Source of the DNA: Gamsiella multidivaricata
Taxonomy: Eukaryota; Mortierellomycota; Mortierellomycetes; Mortierellales; Mortierellaceae
DNA length: 64,000 nucleotides
Assembly (NCBI RefSeq): GCF_025024155.1
Contig: NW_026251731.1
Coordinates: 310,001 to 374,000 of the forward strand
Direction: 5' to 3'
Below, piece after piece: positions 12,782-24,995 of this stretch. The notes under the pieces are model-generated. The model saw only the letters and a list, made by a program, of their open reading frames with translations, made no database searches and was not told the DNA's origin. A program made the translations under genes and the position numbers. The first letter of the stretch is position 1. Each line of letters starts with the position of its first letter.

Positions 12782-15105
12782 ATGAAGTTCAGCAAGACCA
12801 AGTCCTACTCCCTCGTCGCTGCCGTGGTCGCCGTCGCTAGCACCGCCGCTGCGCACCGAGCCCGTGTGCAGCCCTTTGGTCCTGAACTCGCCCACAAGGA
12901 GTACATGACCCCCTCCTCCTTGTCGTCTTCGTCGTCCTGGGGCAGTGACTTCATCAGTGGCAGAGACAGCGATGTCTTCTTCACCGGTTCTGCTGCCAAC
13001 CCTCAACAGGTCGCCTTGGACTTTGTTGAGCAAAAGCTGTCCGACTCGGACTACATCGTCAAGAACGCCTACACTTCCAAGCACAACGGAGTCACCCACG
13101 TCTATCTCCGCCAGCGCATCGATGGCCTAGAGGTCATTAACGGTGATATCAACGTCAACGTCGACAAGTACGGCAACGTTATCTCCTACGGAGACTCATT
13201 CTACAAAGGTGACGTCCAGAAGAAGTCCCTTACGATTAAGGAGTGGATTGAGAGAGAGGCCGAGAACATCCAGGAACAAGGTCGCCAGCTCACATTCGGC
13301 AGATGGGGACGCCGCCCCCAGCAGGTATGTATACGTACTACTGCAATTACTCTTCAGGCTCGCTTCCTATCTCTCTATCAGTGTGTGTGCCTTTCTGTAC
13401 GCGAGCACATCATTTCATAACATCATTGTTTGCTTGGCACTCGAGTCCATGCACGTTCGCCCTGCATCATCTTTTTCTCCGCTCCTTATATTGGTCACAT
13501 GCTGCGGCCCCTGGACTAATTTAGTCGTCCTTGTCTTCATTCTCTTAGCAACACCGGGACGAATTTGAGGCACCCGAGCTCAAGGCCGAGCTTTCGCCTC
13601 AGGATGCACTCGTCTCCTTTGCACGCTATCTCAATATCGAGATCCCTCGCCCCGAGGATATGGACATTGTTTCGACCAATTCGCTCCGCTCTGACAAGGT
13701 GGAAGTTATCATGACCAACTGCCCTCTTACTGAAAACGGCAAGGTCCCAGTTGCCCAGGCCTACATCCAGACTGCAGATGGTTCTCTTGAACTTGTCTAC
13801 GATTTCCAGGTCGAGATGAAGGGCACTGACAACTGGTTCCATGCCCAGGTCAGCGCCAAGACTGGCAAGGTCCTCCAAGTCGTTGATTGGGTGGCCGATG
13901 CCTCCTACAATGTCTTCCCCATGGGAGTCAATGACCCTGAAGATGGCAAGCGAAAGCTCCTTAAGGACCCCCATCACCCCCCTGCTTCGCCTCTCGGATG
14001 GAACCGCCAAGCCCAGAATAAGAACTTTACCACGACCGTCGGAAACAACGTCTATGCTGGTGATAACCGACGAAACGGCAACGATTGGCAGAACAACCCC
14101 AAGCCCGAGGGCAAGGTTGATAAGGATGGAGAACTGATCTTTGATTTCAAGATCGACCTGGAGAAGGACCCTTCGACTTATGTGGATGCTGCCGTCACCA
14201 ACCTGTTCTACTGGAACAACCAGGTCCATGATATCTTCCACCATTACGGCTTCGACGAGGAGTCGGGTAACTTCCAAGAGAACAACTTTGGACGCGGAGG
14301 CTTGGGCGACGATGCCGTCATCGCCAATGCTCAGGATGGGTCTGGATACAACAACGCTAATTTTGCCACCCCACCCGATGGTCAGCACGGCAAGATGCGT
14401 ATGTATGTTTGGGATGTGACCGAAACTGCACGCGACGGTGACCTTGAGAGCGGCATCATCATCCACGAGTACGCGCACGGAATTTCAACACGTTTGACTG
14501 GAGGTCCCGCCAACTCGGGATGCTTGGGATGGGGTGAGGCTGGCGGTATGGGAGAGGGCTGGGGCGACTTCTTTGCCACCTTGTTCCGTCAAAAGAAGCG
14601 CCATGACTACAATTCCGAGTTCAGCATGGGATCGTACGCGAACGGCGGCCAAGGCATCCGTCGCTTCCCTTACTCGACCTCGCTCAAGACCAACCCAGAG
14701 ACCTTCAAGGTGATGGACGGCCCAGGCTACTGGGGTGTGCACGCCAAGGGTGAGGTGTGGGCCCAGATGTTGTTTGAGGTTTATCAGAACCTGCACTTGC
14801 GCCTGCCCTTCACTGAGGACTGGTACACCGACGATATAACCCATTATGCCAACACGCTTGCTTTGCAGCTCGTCGTGGATGGTCTCAAGCTGCAGCCCTG
14901 CACACCTTCATTCATCCAGGCCCGCGATGCCATCATCCAGGCTGAGAAGGTCTTGACCAAGGGCAAGTTCCACTGCGATATCTGGAGAGCCTTTGCCAAG
15001 CGTGGTTTGGGTCCCAAGGCCAAGGTCGTCGGCGCCAATTCGCCTTTTGGAAGCGTCCGCACCGAGAGCTTTGACCTGCCCAAGGCCTGCGCCGATAGCG
15101 AGTAG
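12782..15105 (+). CDS. Secreted fungalysin metalloprotease (MEROPS M36)
   Basis: An extracellular zinc endopeptidase for protein breakdown. Two exons, 12782-13324 and 13549-15105, give 699 residues, slightly longer than the family's usual ~630. A signal peptide is clear (hydrophobic run from about residue 9 to 23, ending in Ala-rich STAAAH). An FTP/PepSY-type propeptide covers roughly residues 65-300, with the DGLEVINGDINVNVD segment typical of such inhibitors. The catalytic domain has the zinc motif HEYAH at residues 487-491 and the third ligand Glu517 in GMGEGWGDF, 26 residues downstream of the first Glu, as expected for M36. Most M36 enzymes have HEYTH, so Ala490 is a mild variant. Codon choice is strongly biased toward C-ending codons, and a TATA box precedes the gene, both fitting high inducible expression. 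Confidence 0.96.
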
Positions 15106-15992
15106 ACAAAAAAAGGATTCGATACCCCTTTTCTCTTCGTCTTGTCACAAAAATCAACCTCGGAGTAGCACACAGTCGGATTTTTATTTTATTTCCTTTG
15201 TATATTTATCACAATCCTTTTCCTCTGTAGCAGTAATTGTTTTCCTTTCTCTGTTCATATTTTTGATATTATTATTAAAGAAGCACCAAGGTGTATTGTA
15301 AAATCAACGCAAATCAAAGGAACCAATTGTCGAGTTCAAGTATAGCCCTCTACACCGACGACGACGATCTGCTACCCCAGTTCCTTGTAGCAGTATACGG
15401 TGATTATCGATCCACGCTAGGCACCGCCGCATATTGGCATGAGAAGAGAGAGGCTCTTCCGGTTGTGCACAAGAAACACATCCTAAGTTACTGCGGGTGG
15501 GCTGAGGCGAAATTAGGTGCACACGGAAAGATAAATTGAGGCGAATAGTAAAGGTTGAGAGGGAGTGGCAAACGATGGTGTCGACGTCAACAATGAGGCA
15601 TAAGAAGAGCCAACAATTGATTCACCAAAGAATGCAGCGCGAAGGAGTGCAATTCCAGGCCTTTATTTTTATTCTGCCAAATGGAGCATGCTCACAAGTC
15701 AGGTCGATGATTAGCAGGACTCTTGTGGTGGTGTGAGTGCCCGTTTATGAACGACAGTTCTCCATAACTATCGATAATCGCGTTGGGGGAAACTGTGGCC
15801 GATACATAAAACTTTACCGATCCCTCTTTCCGCTGGAGAACAGCATCAGAGGAGTTGAGGTATGCCTTGATGCCCTCCTGCACCACTGGTTGTGGTTGTT
15901 ATTGAATATTACAGAGCATGCCATCCAATAAAAAGGGTCCATTCGCACCGTTGTCCCTGTTCCTGGACTTCCAAGCTTCTAATATCTCCGGT
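15106..15992. other. Intergenic region, no gene seen
   Basis: 3' flank of the protease gene (T-rich, with AATAAA-like stretches near 15270) and the distal 5' flank of the bestrophin gene. Short open frames here have no support. Confidence 0.5.
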
Positions 15993-16157
15993 TATATATA
16001 TCCACTCGCACTCGCTTGTTTTTGCGCTCCTTTCCCCACCCACACGCTTCTCTTCTTCGCTCCTTTCGCCCCCAACCCCACCACTACCGCCACCACCCCC
16101 TGTGGCACCAATCCCTCTGTCCCTCCTCAGCCGGGCTTGAGCGTCTGTGTGCAACCA

Positions 16158-16166
16158 TATATATAA
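16158..16166 (+). promoter_or_regulatory. TATA-like element before the bestrophin gene
   Basis: TATATATAA lies 208 nt upstream of the start codon; another TATATATA lies at 15993-16000. Either could position transcription. The stretch between them is CT-rich. Confidence 0.4.
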
Positions 16167-16373
16167 CATTCGGATCTTTGCTGGTTCGTGTCCCTTGTGT
16201 TCCTTTTCATTTTTGTTATTCCACCTTACAAAGACCTTCAATTTGTTCACTCGAAAGCGAACGTCCCATTACGTCCAAGTTTCTCATTTCTCATTCTCCA
16301 TCGGACCCGAATAGATCTTCACATCCACAGAAGCGGACAAAACTAACAGGGCAGCACAGCACAGTCACCTACC

Positions 16374-18094
16374 ATGCCTCGCAAGTACGGCACAACGGTC
16401 TATGTCCGGAGCAAGTGGCCATTGATGCTCCGCGTCAAGGGAACAGTCATCCTTGCTATTTGGTGGCAAGTTCTCCTGCTCGCCGTTTATTCCAGCGTTG
16501 TCTTTGTTATCCACAAGTTCACAGACTGGAAGATGAATTACTCGCTGGTATGGGCTGGAGCTACCCTGTGTCTTCACAATAATGGCTAGTAGAGATTCTT
16601 ATCCCTGAAAATGTCTCTTTCCTCTTTTCATTGGCCCAACGAAATAGTCCCTGGTCTCAGTCATGGGCATGGTCGTCTCTTTGCTCTTGGTCTTCCGTAC
16701 CAATACTGGTAAGTCGTCGCGCTGCCCACCCCTTGCCAGTGCGCCAATTGCTCGTTACCCATCGGACTATCTGTTTTCTTTGAGCAATATCCACTCGTCA
16801 TGCAAGTGAGCTTGGCGCCTCAGCCCAAGCGAGCGCTTGTTTCCCACATGCGACCATGCTCTACCACCATCCCCATCCTCTGTTCGGCGTACATGTTGGG
16901 GCTAAGGAACGATATTGACTGTGTCTATCTTTGTTTTTTATCCTGTCCCAAATAGCCTACGATCGCTACTGGGAGGGTCGTCGTCTGTGGTCCCAAATGA
17001 CGCTTTGCGTTCGTAACCTGACCCGCGGTATCTGGGTCTGCGTTGCTGAGACCGAGACCCGCGACCTGCTCGAGAAGAAGTCCGCCATTAATTTGTTGGT
17101 GGCGTTTGCCTTTGCCACCAAGCACTACCTGCGCGAGGAGTATGGATACAACTACGACGACATGATCAATCTTTTGGCCCACATCCCCAAGTACTCCATC
17201 CCTACCTCGACTCAACCCATGGACTGGAGGACCGACATCCCCACCCCACTCGGATCCCTCCAAAAGGAGTCCTACCAACTCCCTGAGGAGCCTCAGGGGA
17301 AGGCAACCGCCTCCAGCATCGACCCAGAAAGAGTCAGCACATCGGACGCTCGCACCCGTCGCCACCAGGCCAAGAAGCAGGCCATTGCTTTCGACTTTTT
17401 GACCCCAACCAACATCCCCATCGAGCTTTCTTACTACATCGGAAGCTACATCAAGAGCTGCAGCAATAAGGGTCGTGTCGACGCTGCGACCCTGACCATG
17501 ATGAACAACGCTCTGGTCTCAATGATCGACTGTTTGACTGGATTCGAGCGTATTTTGCGCACACCTATCCCTCTGGCCTATTCAATTCATTTGCACCACG
17601 CTACTTGGCTCTATCTGTTGTCACTTCCCTACCAACTGATCGCTAACATGGGCGCGCTCATGATCCCTGCCGTCGTCCTGGCAGCTTTCACTCTTTTGGG
17701 GATCTTGGGTATCGGTTACGAGATTGAGAACCCCTTCAACGACGACTATAACGATTTGCCGCTGGATGATTTCTGCAAGGTCATCCAGGCTGAGGTCGAC
17801 ACCATGGTCGCTACCCGTGCGCCCGTCCCTGCGGACTGGATCTTCTCCGAGAACAACTACCCCCTGGCCAACTCACATTTGTCGGCCAAGGAATTGTCGG
17901 CCCTGTCGTTGGATGAGGTCCATAAGCTGATGGAGCAGGAATCCACACCGATTCATCATATGAACTATTCGCGTCCTGTGAACGGTAACCACAACGGAGA
18001 GCCGCTGATAGAGACACCGGCCCAGGTCGTACCCAGCGTCGTCGTGAACGTGCCTGTGGCTTCGTCAAATGCACCGTTGAGCAAGGCGCAATAA
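16374..18094 (+). CDS. Bestrophin/UPF0187-family anion channel-like protein
   Basis: Three exons, 16374-16547, 16648-16708 and 16956-18094, make an exact 457-residue frame. Family members are membrane proteins, several of them chloride channels. Supporting features are two N-terminal membrane helices (about residues 20-45 and 55-78) and then FRTNTAYDRYWEGRRLW, which matches the bestrophin FRTN-x-x-YDR-W-E segment. A central soluble loop (about residues 150-190) is rich in polar residues. Further helices at about 270-325 end in the IENPFNDDYNDLPLDDFC motif, the family signature before the cytosolic end. The last 80 residues are a polar tail. The membrane in which it acts cannot be told from sequence. 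The short second exon (61 nt) lies wholly within helix 2. Confidence 0.9.
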
Positions 18095-18999
18095 ACTCAT
18101 CAGGATCATCTTTAAAGCAGCACTTCTTCCATGTAATACTCCGCACCTTATCCATATCTATCTTACCTATCTATTAAATATCACCAGCATCCGTTAAACT
18201 TCAGTTGTATGCCCTGTATTATGCTGACGCAGTTGTGTTGGCCTACATGCTATGCTACTCTGTGCACCATGGTATATTGAGAGACACAGGTGTAGAGTAT
18301 GTAGCTTGAACTCCTTGTAGCACAAGTGATGTCCCGACCTTGAGAATGTCTTCAAGCGAGTCGAAGCTGAGGTTTCCGTGAACTTGCTGGGGGATGTGGT
18401 GCTGAGACATTTCTGATATATCTGTTGCACCCACTGTAATAGATCACATCTCCTTCTCATAATGGACAACTCTCGGAGTCGTACGCATACCTTCAGGGAG
18501 AAACCTGTGGTAGTGGATATAGCCTGCATGAGCCAGGAAACTCGCATGTTGACCGACTTTAATCCGTCTCAACTCTCACAGATAAACACGAGGGTGGCTT
18601 TGCCTTAGGATGGTTAAACCACCCAGGAGCCTGAATATCGGGGACGTCCATCCATGTTCTCGCTTGTTGTTGCGAACGCGCTGTTCAGATCAGGGAAGCA
18701 CTTTGATTCGACGTATCTCAAACCAATTTACATGCAAAATATGGCATGCAGATCAACGGCGCGACAAGCTGCGTTGAAGGGATGGCGTTGCTTTGAGTGT
18801 ATAATCCTTAGAGGGTACCGTATGTTTCTACGCGTACCATCCACGACGGACACCTCACTGCTTCATATTTCGCATGTTGTTCCGACAGTGGTCAATGAAT
18901 ATTGAGATTATTAGGGGGTGTTTTTTAATGTATGTAATAACGTATGGAACGTTAAGAGATATAATATAATACATGGTAGGAAGAAGGTGCACTATCTTC
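18095..18999. other. Intergenic region between convergent genes
   Basis: About 0.9 kb between the 3' ends of the bestrophin gene and the permease gene. A 117-codon minus-strand open frame at 18194-18547 has no recognisable domain and I do not call it. Confidence 0.5.
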
Positions 19000-20643
19000 T
19001 TAAGCCTTAACATCGGACTTCTCGCCGGGGTAGACAGCCTCAACGGAGGCAGGCTCCATCTCTGCGGGCTTCTCGCCAAAGTTGGAGAGGTCGAAACCGT
19101 TAGAGGCCAAGTACTGTCTGAAATCCTCGTCCTCCTCCCCCAAGGCCTTCTTGGAATAGTCAGGGATTAGGATCCAGGTGAAGATGGAACCGAGGATGGC
19201 AAGGCACGAGGCCAGGATGAAGACGCGGCCCTGGCCAAGGGTCTGATCACCATGACCAAAGCTGGCGATGGCGGGCTTGAAGGCGCTGGTGCCGACGAAG
19301 GCACCGAGCTTTCCAAAGGCAGCGGACCAGCCGTAGGCAGTGCCACGGATGGCGGTGGGGTAGATCTCTGCGGAGACGAGTCCGAGCATGTCACCAGGAC
19401 CGAACTCACCCATCATCATGAAGACACCGTAAAGGACGACGAACAAGGGGAAGATTTCGAGCAGGTTCTTGTACCAGATGCCCATGAAGATTCCGAGAAC
19501 ACCCTGGGTCAAGAACCCAAGGGTCATGGTCTTCTTACGACCGATCCTGTCCGAGGCCAAGGCACCAGAGATGGATCCGGGAAGGTAGAAAAAGTTAAGA
19601 AGCAGCATCCACTCGGCAGTCTGGACAAAGGTGGCATCGGCTCCGATGGCGTTGTCGAGGATGGTTCCAGCAAAGATACCGAAAGGATAGGAAATGAAGT
19701 TATAAAAGAACCAAGAGCCACCGGTTCCAAGGAGATACTTCCAGTAACGACGGAGGATCAACAGGTATGGAACATTCTTCTTCATCGAGTTCTTCTGGAA
19801 GATCTCCGAGTTGTCCATCTTAAGACGGAAGTACATAACTGAGAGAGGGGGCAGGACGCCAAAGGCGAATGAGGTTCTCCAGATGACTTCGTAGCTGCAG
19901 CCGGCAGCGCCGAGGATCAAGGGGAACAGGGCTGAGAGAACGAATCCAGAGTCGATGACAAAGTTGGTGACAAAGACGAAAAGCATACCACGTCTGCCGG
20001 GCATGACCTCGTCAGCAGCTTCAGAGGCCGAGGCAGACGAGCAAGGGTATTCGCCTCCAACTCCAACACCGAGGATGCCACGGTAGACTGTTAAGGCCCA
20101 GAAAAGGCCTTCAACAGAGCCGTGAGCGCCATAGGCGCCAGCACAGAGGGCCGCTCCCAGGATGACGAGGAAAGTCGTGAGCAGCAATCCGACCTTGCGA
20201 CCCACGCGATCACAAACAAAACCAAATCCAATCTGTCCAATAATGCAGCCGATGAAGAGCGAGTTTCCGATACGGGTCGACATGGCGGAGGTGAATTGAT
20301 CGCCATAGATCTTGGTGAAGCAGACGTTGACAAGGGAGAGAACACCGACTTGGTATCCATCGGACAAGAGGGCGAAGCCTATGTGAGAGGAAGGACATGA
20401 AATTATGGATTAGGTTTTTTTGAAAGCATCGCAATCTATCCAATTGACGTCCAATGCGACAGAGTATGCGAAGAAAGCGGTGTGATGAGTTTGTTTGTAT
20501 TGGTTTTCCTTACCTGAGAAGATGACAGTGAAAATGGCAGAGATTCTGGACTTTGGCTCCTTAGCCTCGACTTCGTTCTGCTGAAAAGACTGGTCGGGTA
20601 GGATGACAGCCTGGATGGGTTCCTGGTACTCAGATTTGTCCAT
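19000..20643 (-). CDS. MFS permease, Git1/phosphate:H+ symporter type
   Basis: A plasma-membrane type major facilitator, probably for phosphate or glycerophosphodiesters. Exons 20643-20514 and 20378-19000 give 502 residues in frame. Twelve hydrophobic segments can be placed. MFS loop motifs are seen: CDRVGRKVGL between helices 2 and 3 and SDRIGRKKTM in the second half. GVGVGGEYPCSSASASEAADE matches the GGEYP segment that marks the Git1/Pho84 branch (TC 2.A.1.9). The short first exon encodes a cytosolic N-terminus (MDKSEYQEP) and the intron falls just before SGFALLSDGYQVG at helix 1, a usual position in this family. The substrate cannot be fixed from sequence: Git1 of yeast takes glycerophosphoinositol, whereas relatives take phosphate. 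Codon choice is biased, suggesting good expression. Confidence 0.9.
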
Positions 20644-20815
20644 GACTGTATGCTGTTCTAGTTCCCTTGGAGTGTGAAAGTGTTCACGGGAAGAGGAATG
20701 TGAGACTAGAAGAGGGTGGGGAGTGAGGGAATATCGCTTGCGAAGATCAAGGAACAGGCAAGGTGAAGGGAAAGGGGAGGAAAAAAAGGAAAAACGAAGG
20801 ATCCCGAGGTATCCG

Positions 20816-20823
20816 TATTTATA
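20816..20823 (-). promoter_or_regulatory. TATA box candidate for the permease
   Basis: TATAAATA on the minus strand, about 175 nt upstream of the permease start codon. Confidence 0.4.
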
Positions 20824-23529
20824 TGATGGTTGTTCAAGGCATGACAGGTACTTGAAATTGAGAAACCCGCCATCCTCCAGCGAAATGTAGTCAAAGCAAC
20901 GTACTGACCTTTCTTTCTTTCTCTCTGCATGGTTGTACAGTACACCATTACAAATGCTGGGTCTAAAGCGTCCTCCAATGGCAAGAAAGCAACTGGATCC
21001 CCGATACGACGAGCAATTGTGGCAGTGGGACCACCAGTCTGGTCCCCCGCACTACATAAGAAAATGAATCTCAGCATCAGCACCAACCCAACACACCCAG
21101 GTGCTCAGCATTACTATTCGCTCATTGAGTTGGATACAGCGATGTTGCGGGGTGCAGAAGGATTAAAGTATCAAAAGTATCAAAAGCGGGCATTCTCTCC
21201 ACTTCATGGACTATCTTCTCAGCTCCATCCAATCAGAACAATAGATCGGACCAGACAGCTCCCAAGACCACGAATGGCTGGATTATTCTTCTCCCGCGGC
21301 GCGAGTGGGTCGATGCTGTGCATCCTCATGTGCTACTGAAGCACTGTAATTCTTCAATGCTGCTGCCTTCCCTACACATCCTTACTCGCTAAGCTGGAAA
21401 CAAGTTCAAGTGACCAGAGGACTTTTTTTATTATTTTTGTGCTACATTAGTAGGTCCGATAAAGAGGTACCAGTCGCAACTACGTGGATCTCATCAATCA
21501 CGAAGCAGCACCCAGAAGTCAACCCCATGTTCTTCGCTTCTGACCACGTTATTCATCCGCAGTTTCCATTGATGGTTGTCTACGGGGTCTTTGACATGGC
21601 TTATCATCTCATCCACGATGAATCAGGAAACAACCTTTGTGGTCAGCGGGTTCGCCTTGATACCTTTTCTGTAAAAATTAGCCCACCTGCACAGGTCTCT
21701 CGGTCTTTTATGCTTAGCACTCTTTTTATTGTTTGTTTGCGTTTGCCTCATTTGTGAACACAAAGCATGAATAGCGCACACGGCAAAACGTCAAAAGCAT
21801 GATAGCATCTGCTGCACGACTACATGACACGATGTCTGACCAATTCTCCACAGGTCCTTTGAAGACCTTTATTACATGTCGTCCTACAAGTACATCGCTT
21901 AGAAAGGAGTACTGATGTTCCTTCAATCGTCAAGGAGGCTAAGCCTGCAAGAGGATCGGCAATTGCGCGAGCGGACAAAAGCGCCAATCGATATCTATCT
22001 TGTGCAAACATGCAGATAGATCGACTCTAGCCGGTTGGTAAAGACGGATCTTTTCTACACATTCCCTCAGAGGTTGTGTTTCCTCGCGTGAGTAGCGCCT
22101 TTTACCGATCCTACCTGCACCGTGTTCAGTTCTTTATTTCCATGTGATTGTTCTCAAAACAGCCCCGATGAGACGAACAGGAAGCGCAACTAAGAGCTGA
22201 ACATGTCCTCGCTTTTAGGTTATGGTTATGGGGCTCTTAAAATCATTCGATTCACCTCGGAGGTAAAAAGAGCATCGTACTACTGTTATGTCACTGTTCT
22301 TGTTGTCGCTTTTCAAAGGGACTCTCAGCAACAAGGAACAAACATGGCCCCTCCTTTTTTTTTTTTTTTTGGTCTGTAAAAACAACAGCTCTGTTTGTTT
22401 GGAGCGTCATTATCAGGATAATTGGATAGAATACATCAGTCAAGCAGCTGGAGGCATACCGCAGGACGCCGGGCAAGTTCTATTCGAAGGGACTACATAT
22501 CAAAACTACCCCACGTTGGGCGTTGCAAGAGGCCTGGAGAGCGCGTCCTTCCAAATATATTCTACCCCGCATTCGGAGTGGTAATCCTTCAGGCGCGGAT
22601 CAAACCAATCAAACAATGCTGCAGTTCCTGGTCCTTCATCATAGCATGTATCACTCTCTGTCTTTTAGCACCACATGCAAAAGGCAGGGATGCCAGGAAC
22701 GAAAAACGTGCCTTCCCTTGCTCACTGTTCTGGAAATCAATATCGCAGCCTAGACCTCTAGCAAGCACCTCGTCGTGCTTGATCAGAGCCGTGATTCGAA
22801 GCTGGAGCTTTAACTGTCGTACTATTGGGACGCGTTTATGTCTCTAGTGAAGCGTAGAAACGGCTATCCCAACGGTGATCTCGCGAGCATCAATAGCTTG
22901 CAGCACCTCCGTATACAGAAAGGACACGCGTATCTTTGAAAGTGGACAACGGGTGATCTTTCACCTCCCGGCTTTCTTCTTTTTTTTTTGCAGTAAGGGT
23001 TGGTCGTGTGATGCATCTGTGCGACCTTTAAATCCTTGCAAATATTCCCGTAAATCCACACATACACTTCCAGCTTAGAACCCCTAATGTACCATCAGCA
23101 CGACTGGGTGATTGCTGGCGCTTTATGGCGAGTATGAGCGAGGTTTGAATAGGCTTATTTCGTGCAGACTCCAAGAGTTGCCAAACGGGTTGCCAGTTAA
23201 GTTGTATGCGCGATTCCTCTTTTCTTTTTTTGGTACCAAGCAACTGGCGAGAGTGCTCAGGCAATCTCAGCCACTGATTTTTGTTTATGTTTTCGATCCG
23301 CTGGTGGCCTCGGAGTAAAGGCGAAACCACTCGCTCCACGCTTCTTGGACCGTTGACAATTCCTCTGGAACTGCACTTTGACCCTCTCTCTGTTATTCAC
23401 CGCCACCATCCCCTTGCCTCCTGACACGTTCGACTGCAGTTTGGGAAGGGACTTTCATTACTCGCCAGGAACCCACGCATTCAATAACACCCTATAGGAT
23501 CTCTAACAGTCGTCTCACTCGACTTCACT
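20824..23529. other. 2.7-kb intergenic region, no gene seen
   Basis: Promoter side of the permease gene and of the uS2m gene. Open frames are short and lack domains or extendable splice structure. A T16 tract lies at 22355-22370. I see no transposon ends or RNA gene. Confidence 0.45.
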
Positions 23530-24995
23530 ATGGCACCTACACTTCTTCGCAGTTCCTTCCGAGCTGTACATCGGGCTATGGCTAGCAGCTCTCGAGGTAA
23601 TCATCAGACGCTGACATTGGAATTTATTATCCTTCCACAGGAGTAACCTCGACACTTGTACAGCACCTATGTCAAAAAAAAAAAAAAAAAAAAAAAAGGA
23701 GCTGTACTCAGTGAACGTGCCTGCGTCCCAGGGACAGCAGAAACCAGGCCATTACAGGTGGTAATGATATCACATGAACTACGGCTGGAAGGATAACTAA
23801 TGCGAGCTCTTCATGTCATGTATAGTCGCTCGTCCCACTGTCCAACAGCACAACGCCCGTACCTGGGTTCGCGCTACTCAGGCTAACATGTACTCGACCG
23901 GCAAGGGATCGGGATCGGAATCAGGATCAGGATCAAATGTCGGCGATGATGATATTCTGGATGCCATGTTGGCTGGCATGGATATGGATTTCAAAGTGGC
24001 AACACCCACTACTTCAGCAGAAACCTCTACTGAATCATCAAAACCATCATCCGAAGACCCCACATCCACATCAACATCAGGAGAAACGACCGATCCTGAA
24101 CCAACATTTGTTGGACAGCCTGTTGATATCGAGAAAAGGCTCAAGAGTCTTAGTAGGTCAACGATATGGTTGCTTCGCTGATAATCAGCTCAATGAACAT
24201 CGAATTGCCGTACTAACGAGCCGAACTGTTTGCATACGACCTGTAGTGCCTGAATTCATGTCATACGGAGGCCAATTGGCACCCAAACCCAAATCCGCAT
24301 TGAATGACAGCCCTTCGTCCAACTCACTGACGATTGCTCAGCTTTTGGCTGCAGGGTTGCATCTCGGTCACAGCACCTCTCTCTGGAACGTGGCCTCGAT
24401 GCCCTTTGTCTTCGGCGTTCGTGAAGGAATCAGCATCATCAATTTGGAGCACACTCTGACGCACCTTCGTCGTGCCTGCACTGTCGCCAAGGCTGTTGCC
24501 CGTCAGGGAGGCATCATCTTGTTCATTGGAACGCGCCCTGGTATGGACCATGTGACGATCGACGCTGCAAAGACCTGCAACGCCTACTATGTCGCCTCGA
24601 AGTGGTGCCCAGGCACGATCACCAACGCCCAGGAGATTGTCGGCCCTCATACGCCTCGCTTGCCTGATGCCCATGCTGGAGATCTTGCCAAGCCCTTCCG
24701 CCCAGATCTGGTCATTGTTCTGAACCCGATTGAGAATATGATTGCTATCAAGGAGGCAACTCGGTTCAACATCCCAACTATTGCGATTACAGATACGGAT
24801 GTCGACCCTCGCATCGTGTCCTACCCTATTCCCGCAAATGATGATTCTGTCCGCGGTGTGGAGCTGGTGGCGAAGGTTCTTGCGGAAGCTGCCAAGGAGG
24901 GAAATGCATTGGCGTTGGAGGCCTCGAAGTGGCAGTCAAGACAGAGGATCGAGGGACGCGTGGATCGCATGAAGGCATGGAGCGCGCGTGCATAA
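23530..24995 (+). CDS. MRP4: Mitochondrial small-subunit ribosomal protein uS2m
   Basis: Structural protein of the mitochondrial small ribosomal subunit. Three exons, 23530-23596, 23826-24152 and 24247-24995, sum to 380 residues. The first ~45 residues are Arg/Ser/Thr-rich with few acids (MAPTLLRSSFRAVHRAM), a clear mitochondrial targeting peptide. A disordered Ser/Thr/Glu-rich stretch follows (about residues 50-130), partly encoded by a GGATCA hexamer repeat. The S2 domain starts at about residue 160 with LTIAQLLAAGLHLGHSTSLWN and includes GGIILFIGTRPG, DLVIVLNPIENMIAIKEA and IPTIAITDTDVDP, all typical S2 segments. The symbol follows the yeast orthologue. The first intron contains an A24 run (23674-23697). 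Only 67 nt of exon 1 precede that intron. Confidence 0.94.
23674..23697 (+). repeat. A24 homopolymer in intron 1 of uS2m
   Basis: A run of 24 adenines, seen directly, inside the first intron. Length may vary between strains or reflect assembly limits. Confidence 0.8.

Noticed and set aside
13537..14478. 313-codon minus-strand open frame opposite the fungalysin catalytic domain
   Set aside because: It is antisense to a gene with intact catalytic motifs and strong codon bias; C-ending codons on one strand reduce stops on the other.
18194..18547. 117-codon minus-strand frame between the bestrophin and permease genes
   Set aside because: No recognisable domain, no extendable splice structure and no promoter signs; within the range of chance frames for 0.9 kb.
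19252..19842. 196-codon plus-strand frame opposite the MFS permease
   Set aside because: Shadow of a highly biased coding strand; no domain or start context.
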